In this document: positions 35,215 to 43,894 of the stretch, in pieces | How positions within the stretch are numbered: the stretch's first letter is position 1 | Layout: every line of letters starts with the position of its first letter | Assembly: GCA_020073385.1 (NCBI GenBank) | Contig: JAIQFH010000036.1 | Span: forward strand, 1 to 64,000 | Source of the DNA: Terriglobia bacterium | GTDB taxonomy: Bacteria; Acidobacteriota; Terriglobia; Terriglobales; Acidobacteriaceae | DNA: 64,000 nt | Direction: 5' to 3' | Notes under the pieces: generated by a model | The model's database searches: none | What the model saw: the letters and a program-made list of their open reading frames with translations, nothing else | What the model was told of the DNA's origin: nothing | Program-made: the position numbers and the translations under genes

Positions 35215-37977
35215 TCATGCGAGTCCTAGTCCGAGACTATGACCTTGCTCCTCTTCGGAGGGGCGTCCCCCTCGCTGGCTAGCCGGTTCGGCCTTCGGCG
35301 CAGCCAACTCCTGTTCCACTTCGGTAGCTGTACGTTGCGCACTTTCGCGACTAAGACTACGGGAGAGCTTGCTTCCGTCATTCGTGTAGATGTGGGCATC
35401 ATGTTGAGCCCGCGAAACGGATACGTACGCGAAGCGGTTGTTGACCAACAGCTCGCTTTTCTCAGTGTCCACGTGGATTAGCACTCGATCCGCGGTTTGC
35501 CCCTGGCTGCTATGGCTGGTGACGGCGTATCCGTGGTCAAGGTGCGGGTGCTCGCGGACGTTGAATCGGACTTCCTGGCCAGAGTCCATCCGAATTCTAA
35601 GGTCGCCGTTAGAGTTGACGTGTTCGACAGTGCCGAGATCACGATTAGCAACGTGCAGTTCGCGTGATGGCGCGCTGAACTGAACGCGATCTCCATGTGA
35701 GAATTCGCGTTCGGCTTCGCGGTGTACCGAGACACCTGAGAGGCGTCGCGGATCGTAGGTTTGCAGAGTACCCGTCTCGCGTTCGATCGTTATCCGGTTC
35801 TCTTTCGCATCCACGCCGGTGACCCGTGCGTATTCACCCGGCTTGATGCCCTCAGTTTTGCTGCCACGCGAGTATCGAAGCACGTCTCCAGGCTCGTATT
35901 GTCCGGCCCACTGCCGGTCTGCTCCCGTCATCTCCTGACGCGATTCTAGCACTCGGAGTTTGTGCTCGTCTTTGCTCACGTCTCCACGATTCTGCAGCTC
36001 GCGATGAATCAGCGAATTCAATTCGCGTCGAGATTCGTTATCGGGCGAAATGACTAGCGTTCCCTCTGGGCTTCGTGAATACTCGCGGGCGATCGAATTA
36101 AGCCGTTCTTGCGGATTAACAATCTCATGCACACGGCCATGCTTTTCGAGATTGGCAATCCCTCCGTGAACATCTCCGCGCGCGAGCTGCTCTACCGCCT
36201 CCTTCAGAGTCGGGTCCTTCTGTCGCAAAATCTCATTCAACTTGGCCGTCTCCATCCCCGCTTCCTGTAGCTGCTTGTATGGCCGGCCAGATTCCACCGC
36301 CTCATGTTGCCGCGTATCGCCAACCAAGAGGACGCGGTCGGGCGGCCGCAAACGGTGAAAGAATTCGTTCATTTGCTTCGTGCTGGCAAGGCTCGATTCA
36401 TCGATAACGAACAGTCGCTTCTGTCCATCATTGGGTACGTCATTTCGAATGAGCTGGCGTTGCAATGTGTGCGACTCTATCCCTGACTCACCTAGTTTGT
36501 GAGCAGCGCGCGATGTGGGAGCGAGTCCGACTACCTGGTATCCTTCGCGTTCTGCCGCCTCGCGGACAGCAGTCAACGAGGTAGTCTTGCCGGCGCCTGC
36601 TACGCCCTCAAGGCCGACGATTTTGTCCTGAGTCGTCAGAATCTGCTCTACGGCTACTCGTTGGCTTGTGCTCAGATGCGTATGGTTCTGCTGGACAGCG
36701 TGCCATGCTTCGGGACTCACCAATGGACCTTGCTGGCCTTGGCCTCTTCGCATTTCAGTCACGTTGTCGCGCTCATAGTGGATCATTCTTTCGGTGGTGA
36801 ACGCGCGGGCCGGCGATCGGCTTTCGACTTCTATCAGGCGACCGGAATCGATGCGCTTTTCAAAGCTCTCTCGAACTTCTCGGAAAGCGGCTTCTCCCAT
36901 TGAGCGCTTCAGCGCATCTCGCATCAGGTCGCGCTCATCGGTGACAGCATGTCTTTCGAGATTCTTGTCCTGGGCGTAAGTCAGCGCCGACTCGAGGTGC
37001 CGGCGATTCGGCACATTCCTCTCTATTTTGTGGGAGTGGGCCGCACGGATCACCTGTTCTGGCTGATTGCCGAATCGCTCGGCCATTTCCTTGTGCATCC
37101 GCTGCATTTCCGAGTGCGTGATGGCCGGCAACTTGTCGTCGCGGGTCTGGTGCGCTGCGATTTGCGCAGCACCGGCGCCCTTTACACCTTGTTGTTCGAG
37201 GTAGGCCTGGATTTGCTGACTTCTGGGACTGGAGGCATCAAGATACGCGCGTGTGTAGCCGACGATTTCCGGCTGGCCACTTTTACCTCTTTCTATCTCG
37301 TAGCCCTGTCCTTCCAAGCGAAGTGCCAACTCCGACCGGTAAATCGCGGTCCCGTACGATTGAGATCGGTAGAGTTCATGCGGTTGCAAAGCTCTCGCTT
37401 CTGCATTCTTCGTTTCAGTGAGATTGAAGAACACAACATGGGTATGCAATTGCGGTGCGGCGTATCCATTCACAGGGCGGGCGCTGTCGTGTTCGAAGCT
37501 CGTCGCGATCCATTTACCAGTCGTCTCCGGGACGCGATTGCCTCCCATGCGAGCCTGGACGAACCTTTCCATTTCGTTCAATGCAACTTTGACACTGTCT
37601 CGATGAGCCTGGCGCACGGCCTCGTCTCCACCCACGAGAGCGGTTAACGATACGCTCTTGGGAGCCGAGAACGTCGCATCCCACCCGGCGCGGTGCTCCA
37701 TTGTGCTGACCGTCTCGCCTCGAGCAGTGACGTATTCACGTGCGGTTTGGTGCCGCACTAATTGTTCAGCCGTTAGGGGATGCTGCCCGTTGGCAAGGCG
37801 CTGGAAGTGCTCCTCCTGCACTTCGCCGCGGAGGCCCCACTCCTGGGCCAATCTGCCATGCCATTCGCCGTGTATGCGGTCGCCCTCGGAGTAGTAATTC
37901 TCCTGGGCGTTGGCGAATTCTTCCTTGTGATATGTCTGGGCTTGGCCGGCGCTGAGCGGTTTGGAGATCGTGAGCAT
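35215..37977 (-). CDS. MobF-type conjugative relaxase-helicase (TrwC/TraI-like)
   Basis: 920 residues. The N-terminal relaxase has tyrosines Y16, Y28 and Y29 as nucleophile candidates and the metal-binding histidines H163, H178 and H180 (FEHDSARP, 'PQLHTHVVFFN'). A RecD-like helicase follows, with Walker A GVAGAGKTT at 458-466, Walker B 'FVIDESSL' and the C-terminal motif 'YAVTSHSSQGQTADRVL'. It nicks oriT and unwinds the transferred strand. It is shorter than TraI of F but near TrwC in size. It follows the coupling protein gene by 7 bp in the same operon. Confidence 0.93.
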   Translation of the reverse strand: MLTISKPLSAGQAQTYHKEEFANAQENYYSEGDRIHGEWHGRLAQEWGLRGEVQEEHFQRLANGQHPLTAEQLVRHQTAREYVTARGETVSTMEHRAGWDATFSAPKSVSLTALVGGDEAVRQAHRDSVKVALNEMERFVQARMGGNRVPETTGKWIATSFEHDSARPVNGYAAPQLHTHVVFFNLTETKNAEARALQPHELYRSQSYGTAIYRSELALRLEGQGYEIERGKSGQPEIVGYTRAYLDASSPRSQQIQAYLEQQGVKGAGAAQIAAHQTRDDKLPAITHSEMQRMHKEMAERFGNQPEQVIRAAHSHKIERNVPNRRHLESALTYAQDKNLERHAVTDERDLMRDALKRSMGEAAFREVRESFEKRIDSGRLIEVESRSPARAFTTERMIHYERDNVTEMRRGQGQQGPLVSPEAWHAVQQNHTHLSTSQRVAVEQILTTQDKIVGLEGVAGAGKTTSLTAVREAAEREGYQVVGLAPTSRAAHKLGESGIESHTLQRQLIRNDVPNDGQKRLFVIDESSLASTKQMNEFFHRLRPPDRVLLVGDTRQHEAVESGRPYKQLQEAGMETAKLNEILRQKDPTLKEAVEQLARGDVHGGIANLEKHGRVHEIVNPQERLNSIAREYSRSPEGTLVISPDNESRRELNSLIHRELQNRGDVSKDEHKLRVLESRQEMTGADRQWAGQYEPGDVLRYSRGSKTEGIKPGEYARVTGVDAKENRITIERETGTLQTYDPRRLSGVSVHREAEREFSHGDRVQFSAPSRELHVANRDLGTVEHVNSNGDLRIRMDSGQEVRFNVREHPHLDHGYAVTSHSSQGQTADRVLIHVDTEKSELLVNNRFAYVSVSRAQHDAHIYTNDGSKLSRSLSRESAQRTATEVEQELAAPKAEPASQRGGRPSEEEQGHSLGLGLA

Positions 37978-37984
37978 AGTTCAT

Positions 37985-39889
37985 TCACTCGAAGTACGGT
38001 TCCTGGCCGGCAGCGATCCCCTTCGGGCTTTCTTCTAATCCACGCTGGCTAGTCTCTTGTCTCGCCGGAGCTACCGTTGGCTCAGGTAACCTCTTCTCCA
38101 TTTCGATCACTCGAGGAGAGCTTGCTCTGGGTATGAATCCCTGTTGAGACTTCAGTGGCGGTGTGTAGGGAAAACTGAACGGCACGACCATATTGCCGAT
38201 CTTAAGAAATGCATGAAGACGTTCGAGGCCACTGATCTCGGAAGGCAGCACGAGTGGCTCCGTTCGTCTTTCAAGGTGATAGCTCTTAGAGTTTGTGAGC
38301 TTCAGGGGCTGGGTGTTCACCGTCTCCTTCAGGCGTTCCATCTCAACTTCGCCAATCGTGTCTGAGATCCACTTCGCAGCACGGGGCTCGCTCGTATGCA
38401 GAAAAATCTTGGTGGCTGGCTGGGACAGCATCGACTCGGCTTCGTGCCCGTATCGCACCTCGAGTTGGCTGCGGCCTTGGAAACCGATCACAACGGGATT
38501 CCCCGATTTGCGGTTCTCGGTCAGGGCGGTACGCAATTGCGGCAATCGTTGCAGGCTGGCAAGCTCATCGAGCACAAACCATGCGTGACGCACGGCAGGA
38601 TCACCTTGGTTCATCAAGCGAAGCACTAGCGTGTCGAGCCAAAGGCTGGTGAGCGGCAATAAACGCTCGCGAAATCTCGGAGTGGAAGTTAAGAACAGCC
38701 AACCAGTCTTTTTTTGCGCCCATTCCTCGGTAGTCCAGCGTTGCTTCGCGTCGTTCTCTCGCGGTAGGAGCTTCAGACTCCCTGCAACCATGTTGAGCGC
38801 ACCAAGAACACCTCCACGCTGTGGACCGGCTCCGCGATACACAAAGGCTTCCAACTCGGTGCCCCTTACCTGCCGGTCCAACTCGTCTTCATGACTCATC
38901 CACCGGACCAACTCCTCAGGAGCGGGCTTCAATGTAAGCAAGTGGGCAAAAATCTTTCTGGGTCCTTCGACGAAGAACGTATTCTCGTGTGGCTTCTCTG
39001 GGAAAAGTGACGTTGCCAGCGTGAGAGCTTCCGCTTCGTGAATCACCTCGTCCGAGGGCGACCAGTAAGGGCACCTTGCATCCAGGGGATTGAGGATGAG
39101 ATCGCCGCGGTCCGCATTGAAAAACTGAGGTGTGTACTCGAGTGCCGGATCGTACACGATTGCCGTTTCTCCACGCTCGGCAACCTGGGTAAGAATGCGT
39201 CTCTGCAAGACACTCTTCCCAGCCCCCGTATCACCCATGATCATGATGTGGCTGCTCTCCAGGGAGCGAGGAATGCGTAGCGCCTTGTTCTTCTCGGTAG
39301 TCAGGAAGCTGAGGCCGTCCGCGTCAGTCCGTCGATTGAAATCCTTGACCGTTACCATCTCCGGCCCCTTCAACCGTGTTTCTTCATCTTTGTCGCGGCT
39401 CCGATGGACTCGGTCGCGGATGAAGACGAACAGGAGGCCAACTACGAAGAACGCCAGTGCACTGACCCAAGTTGTTCGCAGCAAATCATTGGTAGATTGG
39501 CCATCGAAGACCTGCTCACGGAGAATCTGCTCCATTTGAGCACTGCTGTAATGAACTGTTTCAAGATTCAGCTGAACGGCACCTTGCTGCCGTGCCCGTT
39601 GGGAGAGATTGAACGGGATTGGATGCCCGCGAGTGTCGGGAACCACGTCACTGTTGCCGGCGACGCTTCGGTGCCCGGCCCGGTCGGTTTTCGTAAGCAA
39701 CCAGTAGTTCCCGCGCTGGGTCGGAAAATCATGCGCCAAGGAATACTCATTGAAGTACCAGTCCTGCAGGGGAGTCCAGACTTGATACTCCTGGTAGGTA
39801 AAAATCGAAATTCCCAACACACCAGCCATCAGCGCTACCCCGACGCTCAATAGCAGCCATTGGGTCCCGGCGTGATGCATTTTAGTCAC
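37985..39889 (-). CDS. Type IV coupling protein (TraD/TrwB-like)
   Basis: 634 residues. The two N-terminal membrane helices lie near 11-30 and 141-158. The ATPase has Walker A GDTGAGKS at 219-226 and Walker B-type 'AWFVLDELASLQRLPQL', followed by 'TENRKSGNPVVIGFQGRSQL', all typical of VirD4/TraD proteins. It delivers the relaxase-DNA complex to a type IV secretion channel. No channel genes are seen in the window, so the element is mobilisable rather than self-transmissible unless they lie outside. It is 33 bp downstream of the small relaxosome gene and 7 bp before the relaxase. Confidence 0.93.
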   Translation of the reverse strand: MTKMHHAGTQWLLLSVGVALMAGVLGISIFTYQEYQVWTPLQDWYFNEYSLAHDFPTQRGNYWLLTKTDRAGHRSVAGNSDVVPDTRGHPIPFNLSQRARQQGAVQLNLETVHYSSAQMEQILREQVFDGQSTNDLLRTTWVSALAFFVVGLLFVFIRDRVHRSRDKDEETRLKGPEMVTVKDFNRRTDADGLSFLTTEKNKALRIPRSLESSHIMIMGDTGAGKSVLQRRILTQVAERGETAIVYDPALEYTPQFFNADRGDLILNPLDARCPYWSPSDEVIHEAEALTLATSLFPEKPHENTFFVEGPRKIFAHLLTLKPAPEELVRWMSHEDELDRQVRGTELEAFVYRGAGPQRGGVLGALNMVAGSLKLLPRENDAKQRWTTEEWAQKKTGWLFLTSTPRFRERLLPLTSLWLDTLVLRLMNQGDPAVRHAWFVLDELASLQRLPQLRTALTENRKSGNPVVIGFQGRSQLEVRYGHEAESMLSQPATKIFLHTSEPRAAKWISDTIGEVEMERLKETVNTQPLKLTNSKSYHLERRTEPLVLPSEISGLERLHAFLKIGNMVVPFSFPYTPPLKSQQGFIPRASSPRVIEMEKRLPEPTVAPARQETSQRGLEESPKGIAAGQEPYFE

Positions 39890-39922
39890 GGTTCACCCCA
39901 CTCCAAACCGAACCCGCTTCCC

Positions 39923-40285
39923 CTAGCTTTGTTTCGAATGTGCTGTCTGCTCCAGCCGCTCCCGCGCCTTCTTGAGCTTGTCCGAGTCTGCCCTTTCGAT
40001 TAGCCGTTGCATCTCCTCGGATGTCAGACGCTCCCCGTTTGCTTGCTTGAACAGAACGTTTAGCAGGATGGCCCGCAGCGCCACCACCTCGGCCATGAGC
40101 GCCTCAGCACCGGCATTCACCGCGGCGGCGTTGGTCGGCTGCCCATTCGCGCTGCCTAGCATCACCTCGCGGCACCATTCCCCCAAGGTCTTGGAGGCCT
40201 TCTGGGCGGCTTGCTCCAACCGGGCGAATTCGTCTTCGCTGACCTTTGTCCCAATGGACTTGGTGCGTAGATTCGGCTTGACCAT
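39923..40285 (-). CDS. Relaxosome accessory protein (MobC/TraJ-like)
   Basis: 120 residues. The N-terminal half (residues 1-50, 'SIGTKVSEDEFARLEQAAQK' and ASKTLGEWCREVM) fits the ribbon-helix-helix-type DNA-binding fold of plasmid mobilisation accessory proteins; the C-terminal half is a helical dimerisation or partner-binding region ending in a coiled coil. As the first gene of a MobC-coupling protein-relaxase operon it would bind oriT and guide the relaxase. The oriT is therefore expected in the upstream region at 40286-40467. Confidence 0.82.
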   Translation of the reverse strand: MVKPNLRTKSIGTKVSEDEFARLEQAAQKASKTLGEWCREVMLGSANGQPTNAAAVNAGAEALMAEVVALRAILLNVLFKQANGERLTSEEMQRLIERADSDKLKKARERLEQTAHSKQS

Positions 40286-40467
40286 GAGCTCGCCTTCCTA
40301 AACGTCACCACGACGCAATCTCTGTCTTTTCAAATAGTTCGCGTACGGTAACCAAAAGTTAGCCTGCAGCTCCCATTCTGGGGTGACGTGTCATTCTTCA
40401 GCCGCTGCGAAGCAGCGTTTTCGAACTTTACCGGAACCCGATATGTAGGGAACCCCAGTAGCCTGAC
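40286..40467. other. Probable oriT/promoter region of the mobilisation operon
   Basis: The 182-bp segment upstream of the relaxosome genes is the usual oriT position. A hairpin CGCTGC-GAA-GCAGCG (40403-40417), followed by TTTT, could be a terminator of a plus-strand transcript or the oriT stem. I could not identify a nic site by comparison. Confidence 0.5.
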
Positions 40468-41139
40468 TCAAGCGCCGTCGGAAGATTGATCTCGGCTATC
40501 CATAAACCGGCGAAATTCATCTAGAAGCCCTGGCGGAGGTGCCACCTTATAGTCCTCGCTACCTGGGCTCATCAGCATTCCATCGACGAACACGTTATGG
40601 GCGTCACCCTCATCCGGCTCCATGAGCGCAAACAAGATCATGGCCTGGTCCCGTTCACAAACGTATGCCCGGCGATCTCGCCGATCTAGCAGCAGGCAGT
40701 GGCAGGTCGGCGGATCAACTCCGCCTCTCATGATCTGTTCAAGCGTGGGCCGTTGGCTTCCGGAGGGAAACTTCCCATATAGGGTGGGATATCGGCTCTC
40801 GGGCAGGTACTGGGCTACCACTGGGTGGTGAAGAAACCAAGACCACAAGCTCCCGTCGGAAGGCAAATCGTCGCCGCCATCGCTGAACCCAAACTGAGGG
40901 GACCCGACCGTGTACCCGAACTGTACGAACCGTAGATTTCCCTTGTAACCGAAAGCAGCCTCGAAGGAGTCGGGTACCCGAAACGGGAGTGGCATAGCGC
41001 CGACAAAGGTTGGCGAGATGTCGTTCTCAGGAACCTGCCAACCCAGTTTTTGGACGGTACGCTTCGCCTCCTTTACAAAAAGTCGATGGACGTTCGACGC
41101 CGCCAGCCGGGTCCGATGTATTCCCCCCACAGATCTCAT
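40468..41139 (-). CDS. Third gene of radical-SAM operon, unknown
   Basis: The 223-residue product has no signal peptide or membrane helix. Features include 'CHCLLLDRRDRRAYVCERDQ' and an acidic stretch ending in a Ser/Asp tail. I recognise no family. Its ATG overlaps the stop of the TPR gene at 41136 by four bases, so it is translationally coupled and probably works with the radical-SAM enzyme. It is the last gene before the mobilisation module. Confidence 0.6.
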   Translation of the reverse strand: MRSVGGIHRTRLAASNVHRLFVKEAKRTVQKLGWQVPENDISPTFVGAMPLPFRVPDSFEAAFGYKGNLRFVQFGYTVGSPQFGFSDGGDDLPSDGSLWSWFLHHPVVAQYLPESRYPTLYGKFPSGSQRPTLEQIMRGGVDPPTCHCLLLDRRDRRAYVCERDQAMILFALMEPDEGDAHNVFVDGMLMSPGSEDYKVAPPPGLLDEFRRFMDSRDQSSDGA

Positions 41140-41822
41140 TGCTCCATCCTCTGCCGGCAGGGGCGTTGAGTTGCCGACTGCACATCGGCAAAGACTTCTC
41201 TGAGCTCCTCGGGTTTCCCTGCCCGTATGTATGCGTCGTAGGCGTCATTCATGATGGCCACGGCTTCATCCTGCCTGCCTGCTGATTTCAGCGCGAAGCC
41301 GTATAAGAGCCAAAGTTTCGGATCGGATCTGTCGGATTCGAGAGCCTGGGCGCAGCAGTCTAGTGCTTTCTGGTACATGGCAAGCAGGTGGTAGACGAAC
41401 GACATTCCCATCCATGCTCTGATGTTCTTGCCGTCGTTGTCCGGGTCGAGTTGTAGCGCACGATCGAAAGCCTGCAGTGCAGATTTCAGACGCGCTCTAT
41501 TTGTTTCCTCTGGGTCATTAGTTCGGTAAAGGGCTGAGCGCCGAAGTGCGAAACCGAGGTTGAGCCACGCTCCGGCACTCAGAGGACTCGTCCGGTGTTG
41601 CAGGAGGGTAAGGGCTAGTACCTCAGGAGCAGACGCGGAGAGGTCAGTAGGAATGACGGCTCCGTCTTCGTATATTCCTCCCAAGAATCGCCCGGCGAAC
41701 TCGGCAATACTTTTGCTGGCCGGAATTCCGGATTGTCCATCTGCATACCAATGGAGGACTTCCTTGATCTCGCCGGGCATATTCTCGAGAAATTGGTTTT
41801 CGGCGTTTGTCGTGGTCGTCAC
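41136..41822 (-). CDS. TPR protein coupled to radical-SAM gene
   Basis: GTG at 41822, 13 bp after the upstream stop and preceded by GCGAGGG, is preferred to an ATG at 41942 that would overlap the radical-SAM gene by 107 bp. The product (about 228 residues) has several TPR-like helical pairs, for example 'SALQAFDRALQLDPDNDGKN' and 'ALDCCAQALESDRSDPKLWL'. It probably scaffolds or binds partners. The ATGA-type overlap with the gene at 41139 indicates one operon. Confidence 0.7.
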   Translation of the reverse strand: MTTTTNAENQFLENMPGEIKEVLHWYADGQSGIPASKSIAEFAGRFLGGIYEDGAVIPTDLSASAPEVLALTLLQHRTSPLSAGAWLNLGFALRRSALYRTNDPEETNRARLKSALQAFDRALQLDPDNDGKNIRAWMGMSFVYHLLAMYQKALDCCAQALESDRSDPKLWLLYGFALKSAGRQDEAVAIMNDAYDAYIRAGKPEELREVFADVQSATQRPCRQRMEQ

Positions 41823-41835
41823 ATACCCTCGCAAA

Positions 41836-43533
41836 TCAAGCAGGTGTTCGCTGCTTCTCGATCTGGACGAATTTAGTCTTCGGAGCTCTTGCTGCGCCAA
41901 AATCGATCTCTTTGCCTTTGGCGTAGATTCGCTGGCGGCCATGCGTCCGGTTCCATTCGGCTACACTCGCGGTCTGGTGCAGGTGCTCCACGATCTTCCT
42001 CCAACGACCTCCGTTGTATGCACAGAACGTAATTTCGCCCTCTTGGGTTGCCACGGGAGTCTTTGAATCGGACATTGTTGCAAAGTCGTAGTTAGCGAGA
42101 TCCTGGAAGCTCATCGGGGTAACCATCACTAGTTTCCAAGAACCTGCGTACGAGTAAGCCCGCTCCGACCAACTTGGGCCACTGCCGGCGACGCGATAAA
42201 AGCAATCCTCAAGCAATCTGCGAAGCTGGCTCACTCCAAAATCGGCGGGAGCCTTGGTACGGTCAAAATTCCGTACGGCTGACATCGCAACCATTGCTTT
42301 GGTGATCGCGGGTCCTCTGCCGAGATCCGTTATAACCGAAACATCACGCAGGAACTGCTCCACATCGAAGAACTTTGCTACTGGGACAATTTCTCTCGTG
42401 GTTGAGTTAATGAGGATCGGCGAGAACATTCCTTGATTGGGATGGATATCGCAAAACAAACTTCCTAAGGCCGCCTCGGGATGAAGCACATCGCACAGGT
42501 TTGCGAAGGCGGCGTACGCCGATACCGGGAACCAATCCCGCATCGGCTCCCATCCGAATGAAGTTTGCGCCTGCAAATCGTACGCAATCTGTGAAACGGG
42601 ATACCGCCTCGCGTAACGCTCGTCAGGCGAAATATTTTCGTCACGTCCGGAGAACATTACCGGTTGAAAGATAACGCCGTGAATCTTCTCGATGTGATCC
42701 GCAACGAACCGAATGATGTCGCCCACACCGTCATGGTTCCACCCGTTCACCACGGTCACCTGCAGTGTGGTCTTCATTCCCGCCGCTGCGATATTGTCGA
42801 GAGCATGGCGCTTCACGTCCATGCAGTTGCCTATCCCGCGATGAGCGTTCTTTTCTTCCGTGACACCGTCGAACTGGAGATAGACACCGTGGAGCCCTGC
42901 AGCCTTCGCCCGAATTGCGAAATCTTGTTCTTCGGCAAAACGAATTCCGTTGGTCGCAACATGGAGTCGATGGAAACCAACGCTCTTAGCGTGCTGGATC
43001 GCCTCCAAGAATATCGGTGAGAGCGTCGCTTCTCCGCCCGAGAACAGAACGTTAATCTCTCGCTGAGGTTTGAAGGACTTGGCTCTTTCGAAGAGCCCGA
43101 CCACATCCGGCATGTTCAATTCGTGGATGTAGCCAGCGGCATTCGCGTCCATGTAGCAGGGCGAACAGAACATGTTGCAGCGATTCGTAAGGTCCACGAT
43201 TAAATACGAACCGCGCCCGGTCCGGATACTGTTTGCGCCATGGTTGTGAACCATTTCGTCGCCGGCACAAGTGAAGTCCTTTCCAAAGCCGAGGCTCTCC
43301 ATCCGTTTAAAGAATTCCGGATGACTTGAAAGCACGTCTTCGAAGGGTCCGTGCTTGTCGCATGCTTTACGCATCAGGATGCGCCCCGCTTCCTCCACGA
43401 TCTCCGCCTCGATAATTCCAGGCCTGTCTCCGAACTTTGCGACGCTGCTCTCACCCCTAATCACACTTTCCACGGCTTCTCGATTGCACTCGGGACAGAG
43501 CGACAGGGTTCGCCTTGGGACAACGGTCACCAT
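41836..43533 (-). CDS. Radical-SAM enzyme resembling tetraether lipid synthase (Tes/MJ0619)
   Basis: About 565 residues from ATG 43533, preceded by GAGAGAG. An N-terminal metal-site module has C13-x-x-C16 (CPEC) and C58-x-x-H61, then the radical-SAM cluster motif C119-x3-C123-x2-C126 in NRCNMFCSPC. A 'LFSGGEATLSP' SAM-binding loop follows, and the TIM-barrel continues to the C-terminal domain. The layout (extra Cys modules before and a long tail after the core) resembles Tes/MJ0619, which couples lipid tails through C-C bonds to make membrane-spanning lipids, compounds known in Acidobacteriota. The substrate here is inferred only; other radical-SAM roles are possible. It leads a three-gene operon. 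Confidence 0.75.
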   Translation of the reverse strand: MVTVVPRRTLSLCPECNREAVESVIRGESSVAKFGDRPGIIEAEIVEEAGRILMRKACDKHGPFEDVLSSHPEFFKRMESLGFGKDFTCAGDEMVHNHGANSIRTGRGSYLIVDLTNRCNMFCSPCYMDANAAGYIHELNMPDVVGLFERAKSFKPQREINVLFSGGEATLSPIFLEAIQHAKSVGFHRLHVATNGIRFAEEQDFAIRAKAAGLHGVYLQFDGVTEEKNAHRGIGNCMDVKRHALDNIAAAGMKTTLQVTVVNGWNHDGVGDIIRFVADHIEKIHGVIFQPVMFSGRDENISPDERYARRYPVSQIAYDLQAQTSFGWEPMRDWFPVSAYAAFANLCDVLHPEAALGSLFCDIHPNQGMFSPILINSTTREIVPVAKFFDVEQFLRDVSVITDLGRGPAITKAMVAMSAVRNFDRTKAPADFGVSQLRRLLEDCFYRVAGSGPSWSERAYSYAGSWKLVMVTPMSFQDLANYDFATMSDSKTPVATQEGEITFCAYNGGRWRKIVEHLHQTASVAEWNRTHGRQRIYAKGKEIDFGAARAPKTKFVQIEKQRTPA

Positions 43534-43894
43534 TGGAACTCTCTCTTGACTTCTGCGAAGCGGAGCTGGCGCCCACGAGGGCTGCGGTAATTTGCCGTGC
43601 GGCAAAATCGAATTGATATTCTTAGCAAACGACCATGCGGCAACCGATAGCGATCTTGAGAAACTGGCTGGCTGGGCAGACATCGGACAGAACCTCCTGT
43701 GGGGATTCGCTCAAAGGCGGGAATACAGAAAACTGCGACAGCATGGGGAGAACCCTGCAGAGAAGTGGTTGGCCTATTCTACCCTTAAGTCAGAGATATT
43801 GGGAAAACGGTGTGACAGGTCAAACGAGTGAAACCCGGATGTTATGTCAGCTTATGCTTATGAAGGGGAAGCCTGATTCATTGCGGTTCGCGTG
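43534..43894. other. Intergenic region upstream of the radical-SAM operon
   Basis: Its promoter is expected within the 361 bp between the operon and the exported-protein gene at 43895. No other feature is convincing. In-frame extensions of the radical-SAM gene to 43683 look unlikely to be translated. Confidence 0.35.
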
